This document shows positions 8,660-16,870 of a stretch of DNA of 35,554 nucleotides, one piece after another. How positions within the stretch are numbered: the first letter of the stretch is position 1; each line of letters starts with the position of its first letter. The stretch covers positions 5,699-41,252 of the forward strand of contig MEXE01000017.1 in NCBI GenBank assembly GCA_001775555.1, given 5' to 3'. This stretch comes from Candidatus Amesbacteria bacterium RBG_19FT_COMBO_48_16 (GTDB taxonomy: Bacteria > Patescibacteriota > Microgenomatia > CAZETR01 > Amesbacteraceae). The translations under genes were made by a program, and so were the position numbers. The notes under the pieces are model-generated. The model was given only the letters and a program-made list of their open reading frames with translations. It was not told where the DNA came from and did no database searches.

Positions 8660-9706
8660 ATGGAGATTGGAATTGTGGGGTTGCCGAATGTGGGTAAAAG
8701 TACCCTTTTTAATGCTTTGCTGAAGCGGCAGGTGGCATTAGTGGCCAACTATCCTTTTGCGACGATCGAGCCGAATACGGGGGTAGTACCGGTGCCGGAT
8801 GGGAGACTGGATAAACTGGCAGAAGTAGTTAAAGAATCGGAGAAAATGAATGAATTACCGCCGAAAGTCTATGCGACGGTAAAGTTTGTGGATATTGCCG
8901 GGCTGGTAAAGGGTGCGTCCCAGGGAGAGGGACTGGGAAATAAATTTTTGGCACACATCAGGGAAGTGGATGCAATAGCCCATGTGCTTAGGGACTTTAC
9001 GGATGAAAATGTGATCCGGGCGGGAGCTGCTGATCCGCAATCGGATTTTGAAGTAGTGGAAGCGGAATTACTTTTAGCTGATTTGCAGACGGCAGAAAGA
9101 GTGCAGGACACAAAAGATAATATTATTAAAAACCTGGCTGTAAAAATTGCCCTGGACCTGCAAAAAGGAATACCGGTGAGAGATCAGAGTTTTACTGATG
9201 AGGAACTAAAATTAGTTAAACAAATGGCCTTTATGACTGCAAAACCGGTGATAATTGTCCTTAACGTTGATGAGAAATTTATAAATAACGCCTCCGCGGG
9301 GGAGTTACCAATAGTGAGAATTTCTGCCAAGATGGAAATCGAACTGGCTGAGTTGGTCGAGGAAGAACAAAAAGCATACTTGCAGGATTTAGGCGTGACG
9401 GAGAGCGGGCTTCAGAGGTTAATAAGAAAGGCATTCGATATTTTAGGTTTACAAACATTTTTGACTGCCGGTGTGAAGGAAGTACGGGCGTGGACGATAA
9501 AGAAAGGAACAAAGGCTCCTCACGCCGCAGGGGTGATCCATACCGACTTTGAAAAGCACTTTATAAAGGCGGATGTAGTTGAATATGAGCAATTTGTGTC
9601 TGCGGGGGGATGGAATAATGCCAGGCAGGCGGGTAAGGTCCGGACTGAGGGAAGGGAGTATGTGATGAGGGAAAACGACGTAGTGGAGTTTAAGGTAGGG
9701 GTATAA
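8660..9706 (+). CDS. ychF: Ribosome-binding ATPase YchF (OLA1/Obg-like)
   Basis: Seen: the G1 motif GIVGLPNVGKSTLFNAL (residues 4-20), KFVDIAGLVKGASQGEGLGNKFL (G3 region), and a C-terminal TGS domain (LGLQTFLTAGVKEVRAW onward, ending DVVEFKVGV). The G4 position reads VLNVDEK (NxxE-like), consistent with ATP rather than GTP preference in this family. Length 348 aa is slightly shorter than E. coli (363 aa) but both domains are complete. Role: universally conserved ATPase that binds the ribosome and affects stress responses. It marks the abrupt change from AT-rich island to GC-richer housekeeping DNA. Confidence 0.95.
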   Translation: MEIGIVGLPNVGKSTLFNALLKRQVALVANYPFATIEPNTGVVPVPDGRLDKLAEVVKESEKMNELPPKVYATVKFVDIAGLVKGASQGEGLGNKFLAHIREVDAIAHVLRDFTDENVIRAGAADPQSDFEVVEAELLLADLQTAERVQDTKDNIIKNLAVKIALDLQKGIPVRDQSFTDEELKLVKQMAFMTAKPVIIVLNVDEKFINNASAGELPIVRISAKMEIELAELVEEEQKAYLQDLGVTESGLQRLIRKAFDILGLQTFLTAGVKEVRAWTIKKGTKAPHAAGVIHTDFEKHFIKADVVEYEQFVSAGGWNNARQAGKVRTEGREYVMRENDVVEFKVGV

Positions 9707-9839
9707 TCGGGGCGTGGCGGAACATGAAGTAGCGGTGGGCGAGGATGCCACAGGTGGAAAGTTATGAATGCTGAGCTGAAGCGCCAAAACAGTGTCGGGA
9801 GTTTAAATGATGGGGGTGGTTAGGAGGCGAAATATTTGG

Positions 9840-9845
9840 TATACT
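9840..9845 (+). promoter_or_regulatory. Candidate -10 for rpsF-ssb-rpsR
   Basis: TATACT ending 7 nt before the rpsF ATG at 9853, so the +1 would coincide with the start codon. Upstream TGGTTA sits 17 nt away as a poor -35. No Shine-Dalgarno lies between. The rest of the 146-bp gap between ychF and rpsF shows no gene. Confidence 0.5.
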
Positions 9846-9852
9846 GGCGGAC

Positions 9853-10140
9853 ATGAATAAATATGACCTGACTGTGGCCTTTCGTCCGGCGGCGGACGGT
9901 GAAGCAAATACGGAAAAGCTGGAGGAAAAACTGGAAAAGACAGTGGCAGTACTGGGAGGGAAAACGGGGAAGATGACCGAGATGGGCAGAAAACAACTGG
10001 CATATAAGATAGACAATCTGGCGGAAGCAACTTTTTTAAATTGGACGCTTGAACTGCCGGGAGAAGCCGTGGTACAATTGGAAAAGAAGTTAACAATAGA
10101 CCGAGATATAATACGGCATTTATTAGTAAAAGGGACCTGA
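9853..10140 (+). CDS. rpsF: 30S ribosomal protein bS6
   Basis: Seen: YDLTVAFRP start, a charged helix (LEEKLEKTVAVLGGK), the MGRKQLAYKIDNLAEATFLNW strand pair and the DRDIIRHLLVK C-terminus, all typical of bS6. Length 95 aa is close to the bacterial core without the acidic tail. Role: binds 16S rRNA with bS18 in the central domain of the 30S subunit. It heads the classical rpsF-ssb-rpsR cluster, 4 nt before ssb. The -10 hexamer at 9840 predicts a leaderless mRNA. It ends in TGA, showing that UGA is a stop in this organism. Confidence 0.93.
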   Translation: MNKYDLTVAFRPAADGEANTEKLEEKLEKTVAVLGGKTGKMTEMGRKQLAYKIDNLAEATFLNWTLELPGEAVVQLEKKLTIDRDIIRHLLVKGT

Positions 10141-10144
10141 AGGA

Positions 10145-10717
10145 ATGGCAACGAGATCACTGAACAAAGTAATGCTCATCGGGAACCTGACCCGGGATCC
10201 GGAATTGCGGTATACACCCCAGGGGACTGCTGTATGCACTATCGGGATGGCGACGAACAGGACCTGGGTGACGGAGAGCGGGGAGAAAAGAGAGGAAACC
10301 GAGTTTCACAGAATTGTAGCCTGGAATAAACTGGCAGAGTTGTGCTCGCAACTGCTGTTTAAAGGCCGGAGAGTATATGTGGAAGGAAGACTGAAAACCC
10401 GCCAATGGACGGCTCCGGACGGCACTCAAAGACAGGCGACCGAAATTGTGATAGAGGACATGCTGGTATTGGATTCACGCAGGCAGGGTGAGGATGTGGT
10501 GTTTGATGATCAGGCGGGACAGGCAGTGGGAGCGGTACCGGCAGCCCAGCCTGTACAGGCGGCCCCGGCGGACGAAGTTGCCCCGGAAGTAATGGCGGAA
10601 GAACCACAGGCAGCGACAACTAAACCTATAAAGTCCAGACCTAAGTCTAAGTCCAAAAAAGAAGAGGAAAAGGTTGAGGAAACGGCTGAAGAAGTGGCTG
10701 AGGACATTCCTTTTTAA
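10145..10717 (+). CDS. ssb: Single-stranded DNA-binding protein
   Basis: Seen: the OB fold from SLNKVMLIGNLTRDPELRYTP (about residues 5-25) through FHRIVAWNKLAELCSQLLFKGRRVYVEGRLKTR to TEIVIEDMLVL (about 97-108), then a low-complexity Ala/Pro/Lys/Glu linker and the terminal EDIPF that matches the conserved acidic tip used to recruit partner proteins. Length 190 aa is normal. Role: protects single-stranded DNA in replication and repair. Lies between rpsF and rpsR as in most bacteria; AAGGA directly abuts the ATG. Confidence 0.96.
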   Translation: MATRSLNKVMLIGNLTRDPELRYTPQGTAVCTIGMATNRTWVTESGEKREETEFHRIVAWNKLAELCSQLLFKGRRVYVEGRLKTRQWTAPDGTQRQATEIVIEDMLVLDSRRQGEDVVFDDQAGQAVGAVPAAQPVQAAPADEVAPEVMAEEPQAATTKPIKSRPKSKSKKEEEKVEETAEEVAEDIPF

Positions 10718-10749
10718 TTAACGGTTTATAGTGTGGAGTTTTTGTAAAG

Positions 10750-10980
10750 ATGCTGCCGGTTAAGAGAAAGATCAGAGTACCGAAGAATTGCCAATTTTGT
10801 AAAGAGAGGGTAAGGCTGCATTTTACAGAAGTAGCTACCCTGTCCCGATATATTTCGGACAGAGGCAGAATTATCGGCCGGGACAGAAGCGGGGTGTGTG
10901 CGAAGCACCAGCGGGGATTGTCAATTGCAGTGAAACGAGCCAGGCATTTGGCACTGCTGCCTTTTGTATCCGGATTGTAA
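10750..10980 (+). CDS. rpsR: 30S ribosomal protein bS18, zinc-binding type
   Basis: Seen: NCQFCKE (C14, C17) and GVCAKHQR (C50, H53), giving a plausible four-ligand zinc site that most bS18 proteins lack, followed by the conserved basic helix [18 protein letters not shown]. Length 76 aa is family-typical. Role: pairs with bS6 on 16S rRNA. A GGAG lies about 10 nt upstream of the ATG, so this internal operon gene appears to use Shine-Dalgarno initiation, unlike rpsF. Confidence 0.93.
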   Translation: MLPVKRKIRVPKNCQFCKERVRLHFTEVATLSRYISDRGRIIGRDRSGVCAKHQRGLSIAVKRARHLALLPFVSGL

Positions 10981-11000
10981 GGCTTGCGGCCAGTAAAATT

Positions 11001-12230
11001 ATGAATCCAAGAAAACTGTTGGTTGTCGGGACGCTAGTAATAGCAGCTGGTTACGTGGGTTTTTTGCTAGGCAAACAACAACTGGCGTTTGAGTACAAGA
11101 ATTGGAAACCGGCGTTAATTGTAAACCGGTCACCCAGGTTGGATCAGGCGGCGGCGGAAGTTGATTTTTCCCTGTTTTGGACGGTTTGGGACAAGGTGTC
11201 TGGAGTTTATGTGGACAAAAGGGACCTGGATGCAAAAAAGATGGTGGATGGAGCGATATCCGGAATGGTGGCGGCCATCGGAGATCCGTATACGGCGTAT
11301 TTGCCCATGCAGAAGAATAAAGAATCCAAAGAGGATCTGGGCGGAGAGTTTGAGGGAGTGGGAATACAACTGGGATTTAAAGCCCAGAATCTGGCGGTGG
11401 TGGCACCCTTGGACGGCACGCCGGCACAGAGAGCGGGTATCAGGGCGGGAGACCTGATTGTGTTGATAAAGGATGATAAAAGGGGAGTAAATAGGAGTAC
11501 GGAAGGGATGGCGTTGGCTGAAGCGGTACAGTTGATCCGGGGACCGGGGCAATCAAAAGTGAAATTGACGATCGTCAGGGAGGGAGTGGACGAACCGTTT
11601 GAGGTAGAGCTGGTCCGGGAGACAATTTTGGTCAAAAGCGTCCTGGTCGAGTACAAAGAAAAAGCGGCCTGGGTCAAGCTGAGCAGATTTGGAGATAAAA
11701 CCCGGGAGGAGTGGGGAGAAGCGGTTAACCAACTTGCGAGCTTGCCTGAAAGTGAGTTGAAGGGAGTGATATTGGATTTGAGGAATAACCCGGGAGGGTA
11801 TTTGGAAATGGCGACTTATATTGCCGGTGAGTTTTTGCCGGCGGGGAAAAATGTGGTCACGCAGCAGTATGGTGACGGCTCAAAATTGGAAAGTGCGGTG
11901 GACAGAAACGGCCGGTTACTGAAAGTGAAACTGGTGGTTCTGGTCAATCAGGGAAGCGCTTCGGCTGCGGAGATTTTGGCCGGGGCGTTGCAGGATTATA
12001 AGCGGGCAAAGGTGGTAGGGGAAACGTCATTTGGAAAAGGAAGCGTGCAACAACCGGAAGACTTTCCGGACGGGTCGGGAGTGCATATCACGGTAGCCAA
12101 GTGGCTGCGCCCATCGGGCGAGTGGATAGACAAAGTCGGGGTTACCCCCGATGTGGTAGTGGAGATGCCGGAGGGGAAAGACGACACGTCTGATCCGCAG
12201 CTGGAGAAGGCGATGGAAATGTTGAGATGA
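11001..12230 (+). CDS. C-terminal processing protease, peptidase S41 (CtpA/Prc type)
   Basis: The open frame begins at 10896 inside rpsR, but the ATG at 11001 gives a clean N-terminal membrane anchor (LLVVGTLVIAAGYVGFLLG), so a 409-aa protein is preferred. Domains: anchor 5-24, helical region, PDZ at about 110-200 (FEGVGIQLGF...RAGIRAGDLIVLI), S41 core after 215. Catalytic pair: Ser321 in NQGSASAAE and Lys346 in TSFGKGSVQ, both intact, with LDLRNNPGG in between as in CtpA. Role: extracytoplasmic processing of protein C-termini. It lies 20 nt after rpsR and 47 nt before the HtrA gene, forming an envelope protein-quality pair. Confidence 0.93.
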   Translation: MNPRKLLVVGTLVIAAGYVGFLLGKQQLAFEYKNWKPALIVNRSPRLDQAAAEVDFSLFWTVWDKVSGVYVDKRDLDAKKMVDGAISGMVAAIGDPYTAYLPMQKNKESKEDLGGEFEGVGIQLGFKAQNLAVVAPLDGTPAQRAGIRAGDLIVLIKDDKRGVNRSTEGMALAEAVQLIRGPGQSKVKLTIVREGVDEPFEVELVRETILVKSVLVEYKEKAAWVKLSRFGDKTREEWGEAVNQLASLPESELKGVILDLRNNPGGYLEMATYIAGEFLPAGKNVVTQQYGDGSKLESAVDRNGRLLKVKLVVLVNQGSASAAEILAGALQDYKRAKVVGETSFGKGSVQQPEDFPDGSGVHITVAKWLRPSGEWIDKVGVTPDVVVEMPEGKDDTSDPQLEKAMEMLR

Positions 12231-12264
12231 GATACTAATTGATCTTATTGGACTAAACTACTAA

Positions 12265-12270
12265 TATATT
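12265..12270 (+). promoter_or_regulatory. Candidate -10 for htrA-like gene
   Basis: TATATT with 7 nt (CACTGAC) to the ATG at 12278; no Shine-Dalgarno in between. Predicts a leaderless transcript. No convincing -35 at 17 nt. Confidence 0.45.
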
Positions 12271-12277
12271 CACTGAC

Positions 12278-13453
12278 ATGATCAAAATGAGGAAATATTT
12301 GCTGTGGGGGGCCGGGGTGCTTTTGGTTTTGGGAGCGATGACCGGAGGTGCGGTTTCAGACCGGTTGTTCGGGTACCGGATTTTGGATAAGTGGCTGCCC
12401 AGGGAGAGTGCTCAGAGCGCCGTACTTAATAATCAAAAGGTGCTCTATGAAGAAAATGTGGTGATTGAGGTGGCCGAGAAAGTAAGTCCGTCGGTGGTGA
12501 CTGTCGGGATCAAGAAAACCCAGATTTTACGCCAGCCGCAGTTTAATGACTTTTTTTCGGATCCGTTCGGGTGGTTCCGGTCGCCTTCAGACGGACAAAC
12601 TCAGGAAAGAAATATCGAACAGGATATTGGGTCGGGATTTGTAATCAGCCGGGACGGTTTGATAGTGACCAACAAACATGTAGTGGGAGACAGTGAGGCC
12701 GGATACAGGGTGATTACCAAGGACGATAAGACGTACGAGGTGGAGAAAATATACCGGGATCCGGCTAATGATTTGGCTATTTTGAAAATAAATGCGGACG
12801 AGTTGCAGCCAGTGGAGATGGGGGATTCAAGCAAACTGAAAGTAGGCCAGTTCGTAATTGCCATCGGGACAGCGCTGGGCGAGTTTCGGCATACCGTGAC
12901 TACGGGTGTGGTATCAGGACTGGGGAGAGGAATAACTGCGGGAAGTCCGTTTGAAGCGGTGGCGGAGAGGCTGGATAACGTAATTCAGACGGATGCGGCG
13001 ATTAACCCCGGTAATTCGGGGGGACCGCTACTTAACTCCGCCGGTCAGGTAATCGGTGTGAACACGGCGATTTCGCAAGAGGGGCAGAATATCGGTTTTG
13101 CCCTGCCCATAAATATTGTCATGGAAGCAATCGATAACTTTAATCAAACAGGGCAATTTAACCGTCCTTATCTGGGGGTAAGGTACCGGATGATAGACCA
13201 GAAAACGGCGATAATGAATGAGGTACCCCAGGGAGCTTTTGTTCAGGAAGTGATTACCGAAACACCTGCCGGCAAGGGAGGGGTGGAGGAGGGCGATATT
13301 ATTATCCGGCTGGGAGGGGAAAAAGTGACAGGAGACGATACCGGGCTGGCCAAGCTGATTTCAAAGCATAAAGTCGGGGATAAGATTGAAGTGGTGGTAT
13401 GGCGGGAGGGGGAGGAGAAGACATTGACTGTGACATTGGAAGAGGCGAAATAA
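12278..13453 (+). CDS. HtrA/DegP-type serine protease with one PDZ domain
   Basis: Seen: N-terminal hydrophobic anchor (LLWGAGVLLVLGAMTGGAV), then a trypsin-like domain with His134 (VTNKHVVG), Asp165 (ANDLAIL) and Ser247 (NPGNSGGPLL), and one C-terminal PDZ (about 300-385, TPAGKGGVEEGDIIIRLGG). All catalytic residues are intact and the 391-aa length matches DegS/HtrA-type enzymes with a single PDZ. Role: membrane-anchored protease for misfolded extracytoplasmic proteins. An ATG three codons in (12287) is an alternative start. The -10 at 12265 suggests its own promoter. Confidence 0.95.
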   Translation: MIKMRKYLLWGAGVLLVLGAMTGGAVSDRLFGYRILDKWLPRESAQSAVLNNQKVLYEENVVIEVAEKVSPSVVTVGIKKTQILRQPQFNDFFSDPFGWFRSPSDGQTQERNIEQDIGSGFVISRDGLIVTNKHVVGDSEAGYRVITKDDKTYEVEKIYRDPANDLAILKINADELQPVEMGDSSKLKVGQFVIAIGTALGEFRHTVTTGVVSGLGRGITAGSPFEAVAERLDNVIQTDAAINPGNSGGPLLNSAGQVIGVNTAISQEGQNIGFALPINIVMEAIDNFNQTGQFNRPYLGVRYRMIDQKTAIMNEVPQGAFVQEVITETPAGKGGVEEGDIIIRLGGEKVTGDDTGLAKLISKHKVGDKIEVVVWREGEEKTLTVTLEEAK

Positions 13454-13669
13454 TCAGTTGTTATCTCTGAGTTTGAGGATAGGATTTTGGCCGGAGCTGT
13501 GTAGCATTCTACAAATATGGGCGTTAGCTACGGCGTCGTAGCAAAATGATGAAACCTTTCCGCATGAGGGGCAGCTAATCGTATATATACCAAGTGCTTT
13601 AATAGTTTCGGGATGGTCTAAATTTACTTCAGGGAGGCGTAAGAGAGTGAATAGAATTATTTTTTCCAT
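13454..13669 (-). CDS. Small Cys-containing hypothetical protein
   Basis: An open frame on the minus strand fills the gap between htrA and rpmE, abutting the htrA stop exactly. The ATG at 13669 gives 71 aa; an upstream ATG at 13729 would overlap the rpmE start and is less likely. Features: hydrophobic beginning, then SCPSCGKVSSFCYDAVANAHIC, with four cysteines that could bind zinc. Reads like a coding sequence but has no recognised family, so it may be a genuine small protein or a chance frame. Confidence 0.4.
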   Translation of the reverse strand: MEKIILFTLLRLPEVNLDHPETIKALGIYTISCPSCGKVSSFCYDAVANAHICRMLHSSGQNPILKLRDNN

Positions 13670-13699
13670 CGGTGGCTGGATTTTAGGACAGATTTTGGG

Positions 13700-13705
13700 T
13701 AAAAT
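13700..13705 (+). promoter_or_regulatory. Candidate -10 for rpmE-prfA-cvpA/CAP
   Basis: TAAAAT with 6 nt (CAAGGC) to the rpmE ATG at 13712, predicting a leaderless mRNA. No good -35. Confidence 0.45.
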
Positions 13706-13711
13706 CAAGGC

Positions 13712-14035
13712 ATGAAGGCGGATATACATCCTCAGTACTACCAGGCGAAAGTGACGTGTGTCTGCGGGAATACGTTTACCATAGGTTCTACTAAGCCGGA
13801 AATTAAGGTGGAAATTTGCTCAGCCTGCCATCCGTTTTTCACTGGGGAAATGAAGTTTGTGGATGCTTTGGGGAGAGTCGAGAGATTTACCCAAAAGATG
13901 GGAGCTACCGCCGGAAAAGCGGTAATATCCAAAAAGGCCAGGAAGCAATTAAAGAAGAAACAGGAGGAAGAGGAAGAAGCGGCCAGGCCGAAGAGCCTGA
14001 AAGAGATGTTTGATAGGGTAAGAGCGAAGGATTAA
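13712..14035 (+). CDS. rpmE: 50S ribosomal protein bL31 with C-terminal extension
   Basis: Seen: start [16 protein letters not shown], zinc ligands C16 and C18 (CVCG) and C36 and C39 (CSACHP), then [11 protein letters not shown], all canonical for the zinc-containing bL31. The core ends near residue 70; about 35 further residues are strongly charged ([18 protein letters not shown], then [15 protein letters not shown]), making 107 aa compared with about 70 in E. coli. Role: bridges 50S and 30S at the central protuberance. One nt separates its stop from the prfA TTG. Confidence 0.92.
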   Translation: MKADIHPQYYQAKVTCVCGNTFTIGSTKPEIKVEICSACHPFFTGEMKFVDALGRVERFTQKMGATAGKAVISKKARKQLKKKQEEEEEAARPKSLKEMFDRVRAKD

Positions 14036-14036
14036 T

Positions 14037-14972
14037 TTGAGTAACAGCATGGATCATTCAAGACGATACCTGGAGGAGGAGAGAAAAAAGCTGGAGGCGG
14101 AGATGGAGAAAGTGCAGAAATTACTGGGGACGGATCTGGATTCGGAGGCGAAAAGCGAGCTGGCAAAATTAGAAAGCCAAAAACAACAACTGATGCAGGT
14201 AATGCAGACAGACGATTCCGGCCTGACTACTTCCTCGGCTGCGAATGGAACAGGGCAGGATTTTGATAATATCATTTTGGAGGTAAGGCCCGGAGTGGGA
14301 GGTGATGAGGCCAAGATTTGGGCGGAGGATTTGGTGAGGATGTACATCCGCTTCGCGGAAGTTAGAAACCAAAAGTTTAAAGTCAAAATTAAGGTAGAGT
14401 TTTTAGATGATGGGGTTTTAAAAATAACGGGACCTGGTATTTATGACCTGTTAAAAAATGAGACGGGGGTACACCGGGTGCAGAGAGTGCCGGAGACGGA
14501 GGCGGCTGGAAGAATTCATACATCGACAGCTTCGGTGGTAGTTTTGCCGGAGGTGTCGGAAAAAGTTGTGGTAGTCAGAGAGGACGATTTGCTATGGGAA
14601 TTTTCCCGAAGCGGGGGCCACGGAGGACAGAATGTAAATAAAGTGGCAACGGCGGTCAGGCTGACTCATAAACCAACGGGGATTATGGTGGGTTGCCGGC
14701 AGGAGCGATCTCAGGAGCAAAATCGAAAAATAGCCTTGGAGTTGTTGCGGGCTCAGTTGTGGGAAGTTGAGGAGGAACGGAAGGCATCGGTTTTTAGCGC
14801 CGCGCGGTCGAAAATCGGAAGAAGCATGCGGGCAGAAAAGATCAGAACTTACAATTTTCCCCAGAATAGGGTGACGGATCACAGGTTGGGTAAGAGCTGG
14901 TATAAACTGGACAGGATAGTACAGGGAGAACTAGACGATATAATTGAGACTTTGAAAAATGAATTGGATTGA
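14037..14972 (+). CDS. prfA: Peptide chain release factor 1, N-terminally short
   Basis: Seen: VRPGVGGDEAKIWAEDL, the codon-reading tripeptide PET in HRVQRVPETEAAGRIHTS (RF1 carries PxT, RF2 carries SPF), and the catalytic GGQ in SGGHGGQNVNKVATAVR. At 311 aa it is about 50 aa shorter than typical RF1 (about 360); the missing part is domain 1 at the N-terminus, here reduced to one coiled-coil-like segment. The TTG at 14037 is preferred because AAGGA lies 5 nt upstream; the ATG at 14049 is the alternative. Role: terminates at UAA and UAG. Its end overlaps the next gene by 14 nt. Confidence 0.93.
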   Translation: MSNSMDHSRRYLEEERKKLEAEMEKVQKLLGTDLDSEAKSELAKLESQKQQLMQVMQTDDSGLTTSSAANGTGQDFDNIILEVRPGVGGDEAKIWAEDLVRMYIRFAEVRNQKFKVKIKVEFLDDGVLKITGPGIYDLLKNETGVHRVQRVPETEAAGRIHTSTASVVVLPEVSEKVVVVREDDLLWEFSRSGGHGGQNVNKVATAVRLTHKPTGIMVGCRQERSQEQNRKIALELLRAQLWEVEEERKASVFSAARSKIGRSMRAEKIRTYNFPQNRVTDHRLGKSWYKLDRIVQGELDDIIETLKNELD

Positions 14973-15921
14973 CTGGGTGATATTGGCTATAACCGGGTAT
15001 TACATTGTGGAGGGGTGGGAAGACGGAGCGGTGAAACTGGTTGCGGACGTAGTGACTTTTTTGGGGGCATTGTGGCTGGCTATTCGTTACCATAGTTTGG
15101 CGGGAAGATTTTTGGGGGAGAAGTTCGGTATCAGTAGGACTTGGACGGAGGTACTGGGGTATGTAGTGGTGGGTTTTGGAGCTGAGCTGGTGATAAGCGG
15201 AATACTGGCTGCAGCGGCAGGAAAATTGCCTGAAAAATTCTGGAAGTCAAAGTTAAACCAGGTGTTGGGATCTGCGGTGTCGATAGCTAAGGGTCTGGTT
15301 TTGGTAGCCTTCGGGTTGCTGGTTATCCTGACCTTGCCGCTGAGAGGGACCGTAAGAAAAGATATAAAATCTTCCCTTTTGGGCAGCAGGCTGGTGGTGG
15401 CGGCGGAAAAATACGGGGGGGAAGTGAAGTCTTCTTTGGATGAAGCGGCGGCTGCGGCAGTACGTTTCCTGACGGTAAAACCGCAGTCCACGGAGAGAGT
15501 GTCGCTCCAGGCACTGCCTGAAACATGTGCAGTGGCGGTAGATGAGGCGGCGGAGAGGCAGGTGTTGGAATTGGTCAATAACGAACGGGCAGCAGCAGGG
15601 GGAGTGCAGTTGAGAGTGGACAACCGGATGACTGCGGTCGCCAGAGCCCACAGCCGGGATATGTTTGAAAGAAAGTATTTTTCCCACTACTCACCGGAAG
15701 GGTTGAATGCGGCGCAGAGGCTGGAGAAAAGCGGGGTGAGATACAGCCTGATGGGGGAAAACCTGGCGTATGCACCGGATGTCCAGACAGCCCACCAGGG
15801 TTTGATGGATAGCGAAGGCCACAGGAGGAATATATTGGATAAAAGATTTACTCGGGTAGGAGTAGGGGCAGTAAACGGGGAAGAATGCGGGCTGATGATT
15901 ACCCAGGTGTTTGCGGACTGA
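14959..15921 (+). CDS. CvpA-like membrane domain fused to a CAP (SCP/PR-1) domain
   Basis: Seen: residues 1-130 carry four hydrophobic segments starting WIDWVILAITGYYIVEGWEDG, the layout of CvpA-family membrane proteins. After a linker, residues 195-320 form a CAP domain with LVNNERAAAG, ARAHSRDM (H231), FSHYSPEG, GENLAY (E267), SEGHRRNIL (H288) and a final VGVG/ITQVFAD strand, matching YkwD-type bacterial CAP proteins. Probable placement: membrane anchored with the CAP domain outside. Function of bacterial CAP domains is poorly known (envelope or surface roles). Overlaps prfA by 14 nt and the convergent eamA by 23 nt. Confidence 0.85.
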   Translation: MNWIDWVILAITGYYIVEGWEDGAVKLVADVVTFLGALWLAIRYHSLAGRFLGEKFGISRTWTEVLGYVVVGFGAELVISGILAAAAGKLPEKFWKSKLNQVLGSAVSIAKGLVLVAFGLLVILTLPLRGTVRKDIKSSLLGSRLVVAAEKYGGEVKSSLDEAAAAAVRFLTVKPQSTERVSLQALPETCAVAVDEAAERQVLELVNNERAAAGGVQLRVDNRMTAVARAHSRDMFERKYFSHYSPEGLNAAQRLEKSGVRYSLMGENLAYAPDVQTAHQGLMDSEGHRRNILDKRFTRVGVGAVNGEECGLMITQVFAD

Positions 15922-16834
15922 TACTTTTCCGAGTCTCTGCGACGTAGACACCGGCGGCGATGATTGCTGAACCAAGGATTGCCGGCCAGGTGATGTGTTC
16001 ACCCAGCCAAAAGTAAGCCAGGGGAGCGGTGAAAACGGGTGGCAGGAAAAGAAAGACGTTGGCTTCGGAAACTTCGACTATCTTTTGAGCTTTCTGATAC
16101 AGCCAGTAAGCCAGGGATCCGGAGAAGACGACCATGTAGAGGACGCCGAGGTGGGCTGCAGGAGGACTAGTTAATAGTGAAAAGTAAATAGTAATAGGAT
16201 TTTTAAATATTAAGGCTATGACAGACATGGAGACAAAACCTAAGAAAAACATATTGGTAGTCAAAAGCAGGGGGGAAAGATGGCCCAGTTGTCTTTTGGT
16301 GAGCAGGACGTATCCTACCCAAGCCAAAGTTCCTGCCAGGACCAGAAAATTACCGATCAGAGTACCAGAAAAAATCCGGCCGGATTCAAAGACGGGTTGG
16401 ATGATGACGAAGATGGTACCTATAAATGCAATCAATTGGCCAAGTTTTTCTCTGGGAGTGATGTGTTCTTTGAGAAAATAATAACCAGCAAGGGAAACAA
16501 GAATCGGTGAGGCAGAATTGATAATTGAACCGTCGAGTGAAGAAGTCAGATCCAGACCCCAAAAAAGCAAGCCTAACTGGAGGGTGGAACCGAGAAGGCC
16601 ACCGATAATAAAGGTCAGCCATTCCCGGCGTGACAGGGAGGCGAGAGCGGACCAGGTCCGGGGCTGGGTGATCGCAAGCAGGGGGATGAGGATAAGGCTG
16701 GTAAGAAAGAAGCGATATGTAAGGAAAGTTATGGTGTCGAAATAATTGAAAGTAAACTTGATCACCGGGACGGCAAAACCCCAAATAACAGCAACAGTCA
16801 GAAGCATTAAATTTGCACGCAGACGAGGAGACAT
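15899..16834 (-). CDS. EamA/DMT-superfamily permease
   Basis: Seen: about ten hydrophobic helices in two homologous halves, starting NLMLLTVAVIWGFAVPVIKF and with a second EamA-like half beginning LVLAGTLAWVGYVLLTKRQLG. Ends in FWLGEHITWPAILGSAIIAAGVY, the typical conserved C-terminal pattern. Length 311 aa is standard. Role: drug/metabolite transporter superfamily; many members export amino acids or nucleotide-sugars. It is the last gene of the tRNA-His-responsive operon, 36 nt after hisS, so an amino-acid-related substrate is an attractive inference. An AT-rich filler at plus-strand 16168-16205 encodes KNPITIYFSLLTSPP in frame. Confidence 0.88.
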   Translation of the reverse strand: MSPRLRANLMLLTVAVIWGFAVPVIKFTFNYFDTITFLTYRFFLTSLILIPLLAITQPRTWSALASLSRREWLTFIIGGLLGSTLQLGLLFWGLDLTSSLDGSIINSASPILVSLAGYYFLKEHITPREKLGQLIAFIGTIFVIIQPVFESGRIFSGTLIGNFLVLAGTLAWVGYVLLTKRQLGHLSPLLLTTNMFFLGFVSMSVIALIFKNPITIYFSLLTSPPAAHLGVLYMVVFSGSLAYWLYQKAQKIVEVSEANVFLFLPPVFTAPLAYFWLGEHITWPAILGSAIIAAGVYVAETRKSISPQTPG

Positions 16835-16843
16835 TGGGTAATG

Positions 16844-16864
16844 ATTAGTGATTAGTGATTAGTG
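16844..16864. repeat. Tandem heptamer (ATTAGTG) x3
   Basis: Three perfect copies of ATTAGTG between hisS and eamA, followed by ACTAGG. Similar heptameric AT-rich strings occur at 22162-22188 and in efp at about 25732-25742. Confidence 0.7.
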
Positions 16865-16870
16865 ACTAGG

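Noticed and set aside
9706-9852. Structured RNA in the ychF-rpsF gap
   Set aside because: No tRNA cloverleaf, no recognizable RNase P, tmRNA or riboswitch core was found; only the -10 box near the end is supported.
9449-10160. Minus-strand frames of 95-132 codons opposite ychF and rpsF
   Set aside because: Shadows of strongly conserved plus-strand genes with Pro/Ser-rich unnatural composition.
9853-14972. Recoding of UGA as an amino acid as in some CPR groups
   Set aside because: rpsF, prfA and others end at TGA at the expected family length, so UGA is a stop.
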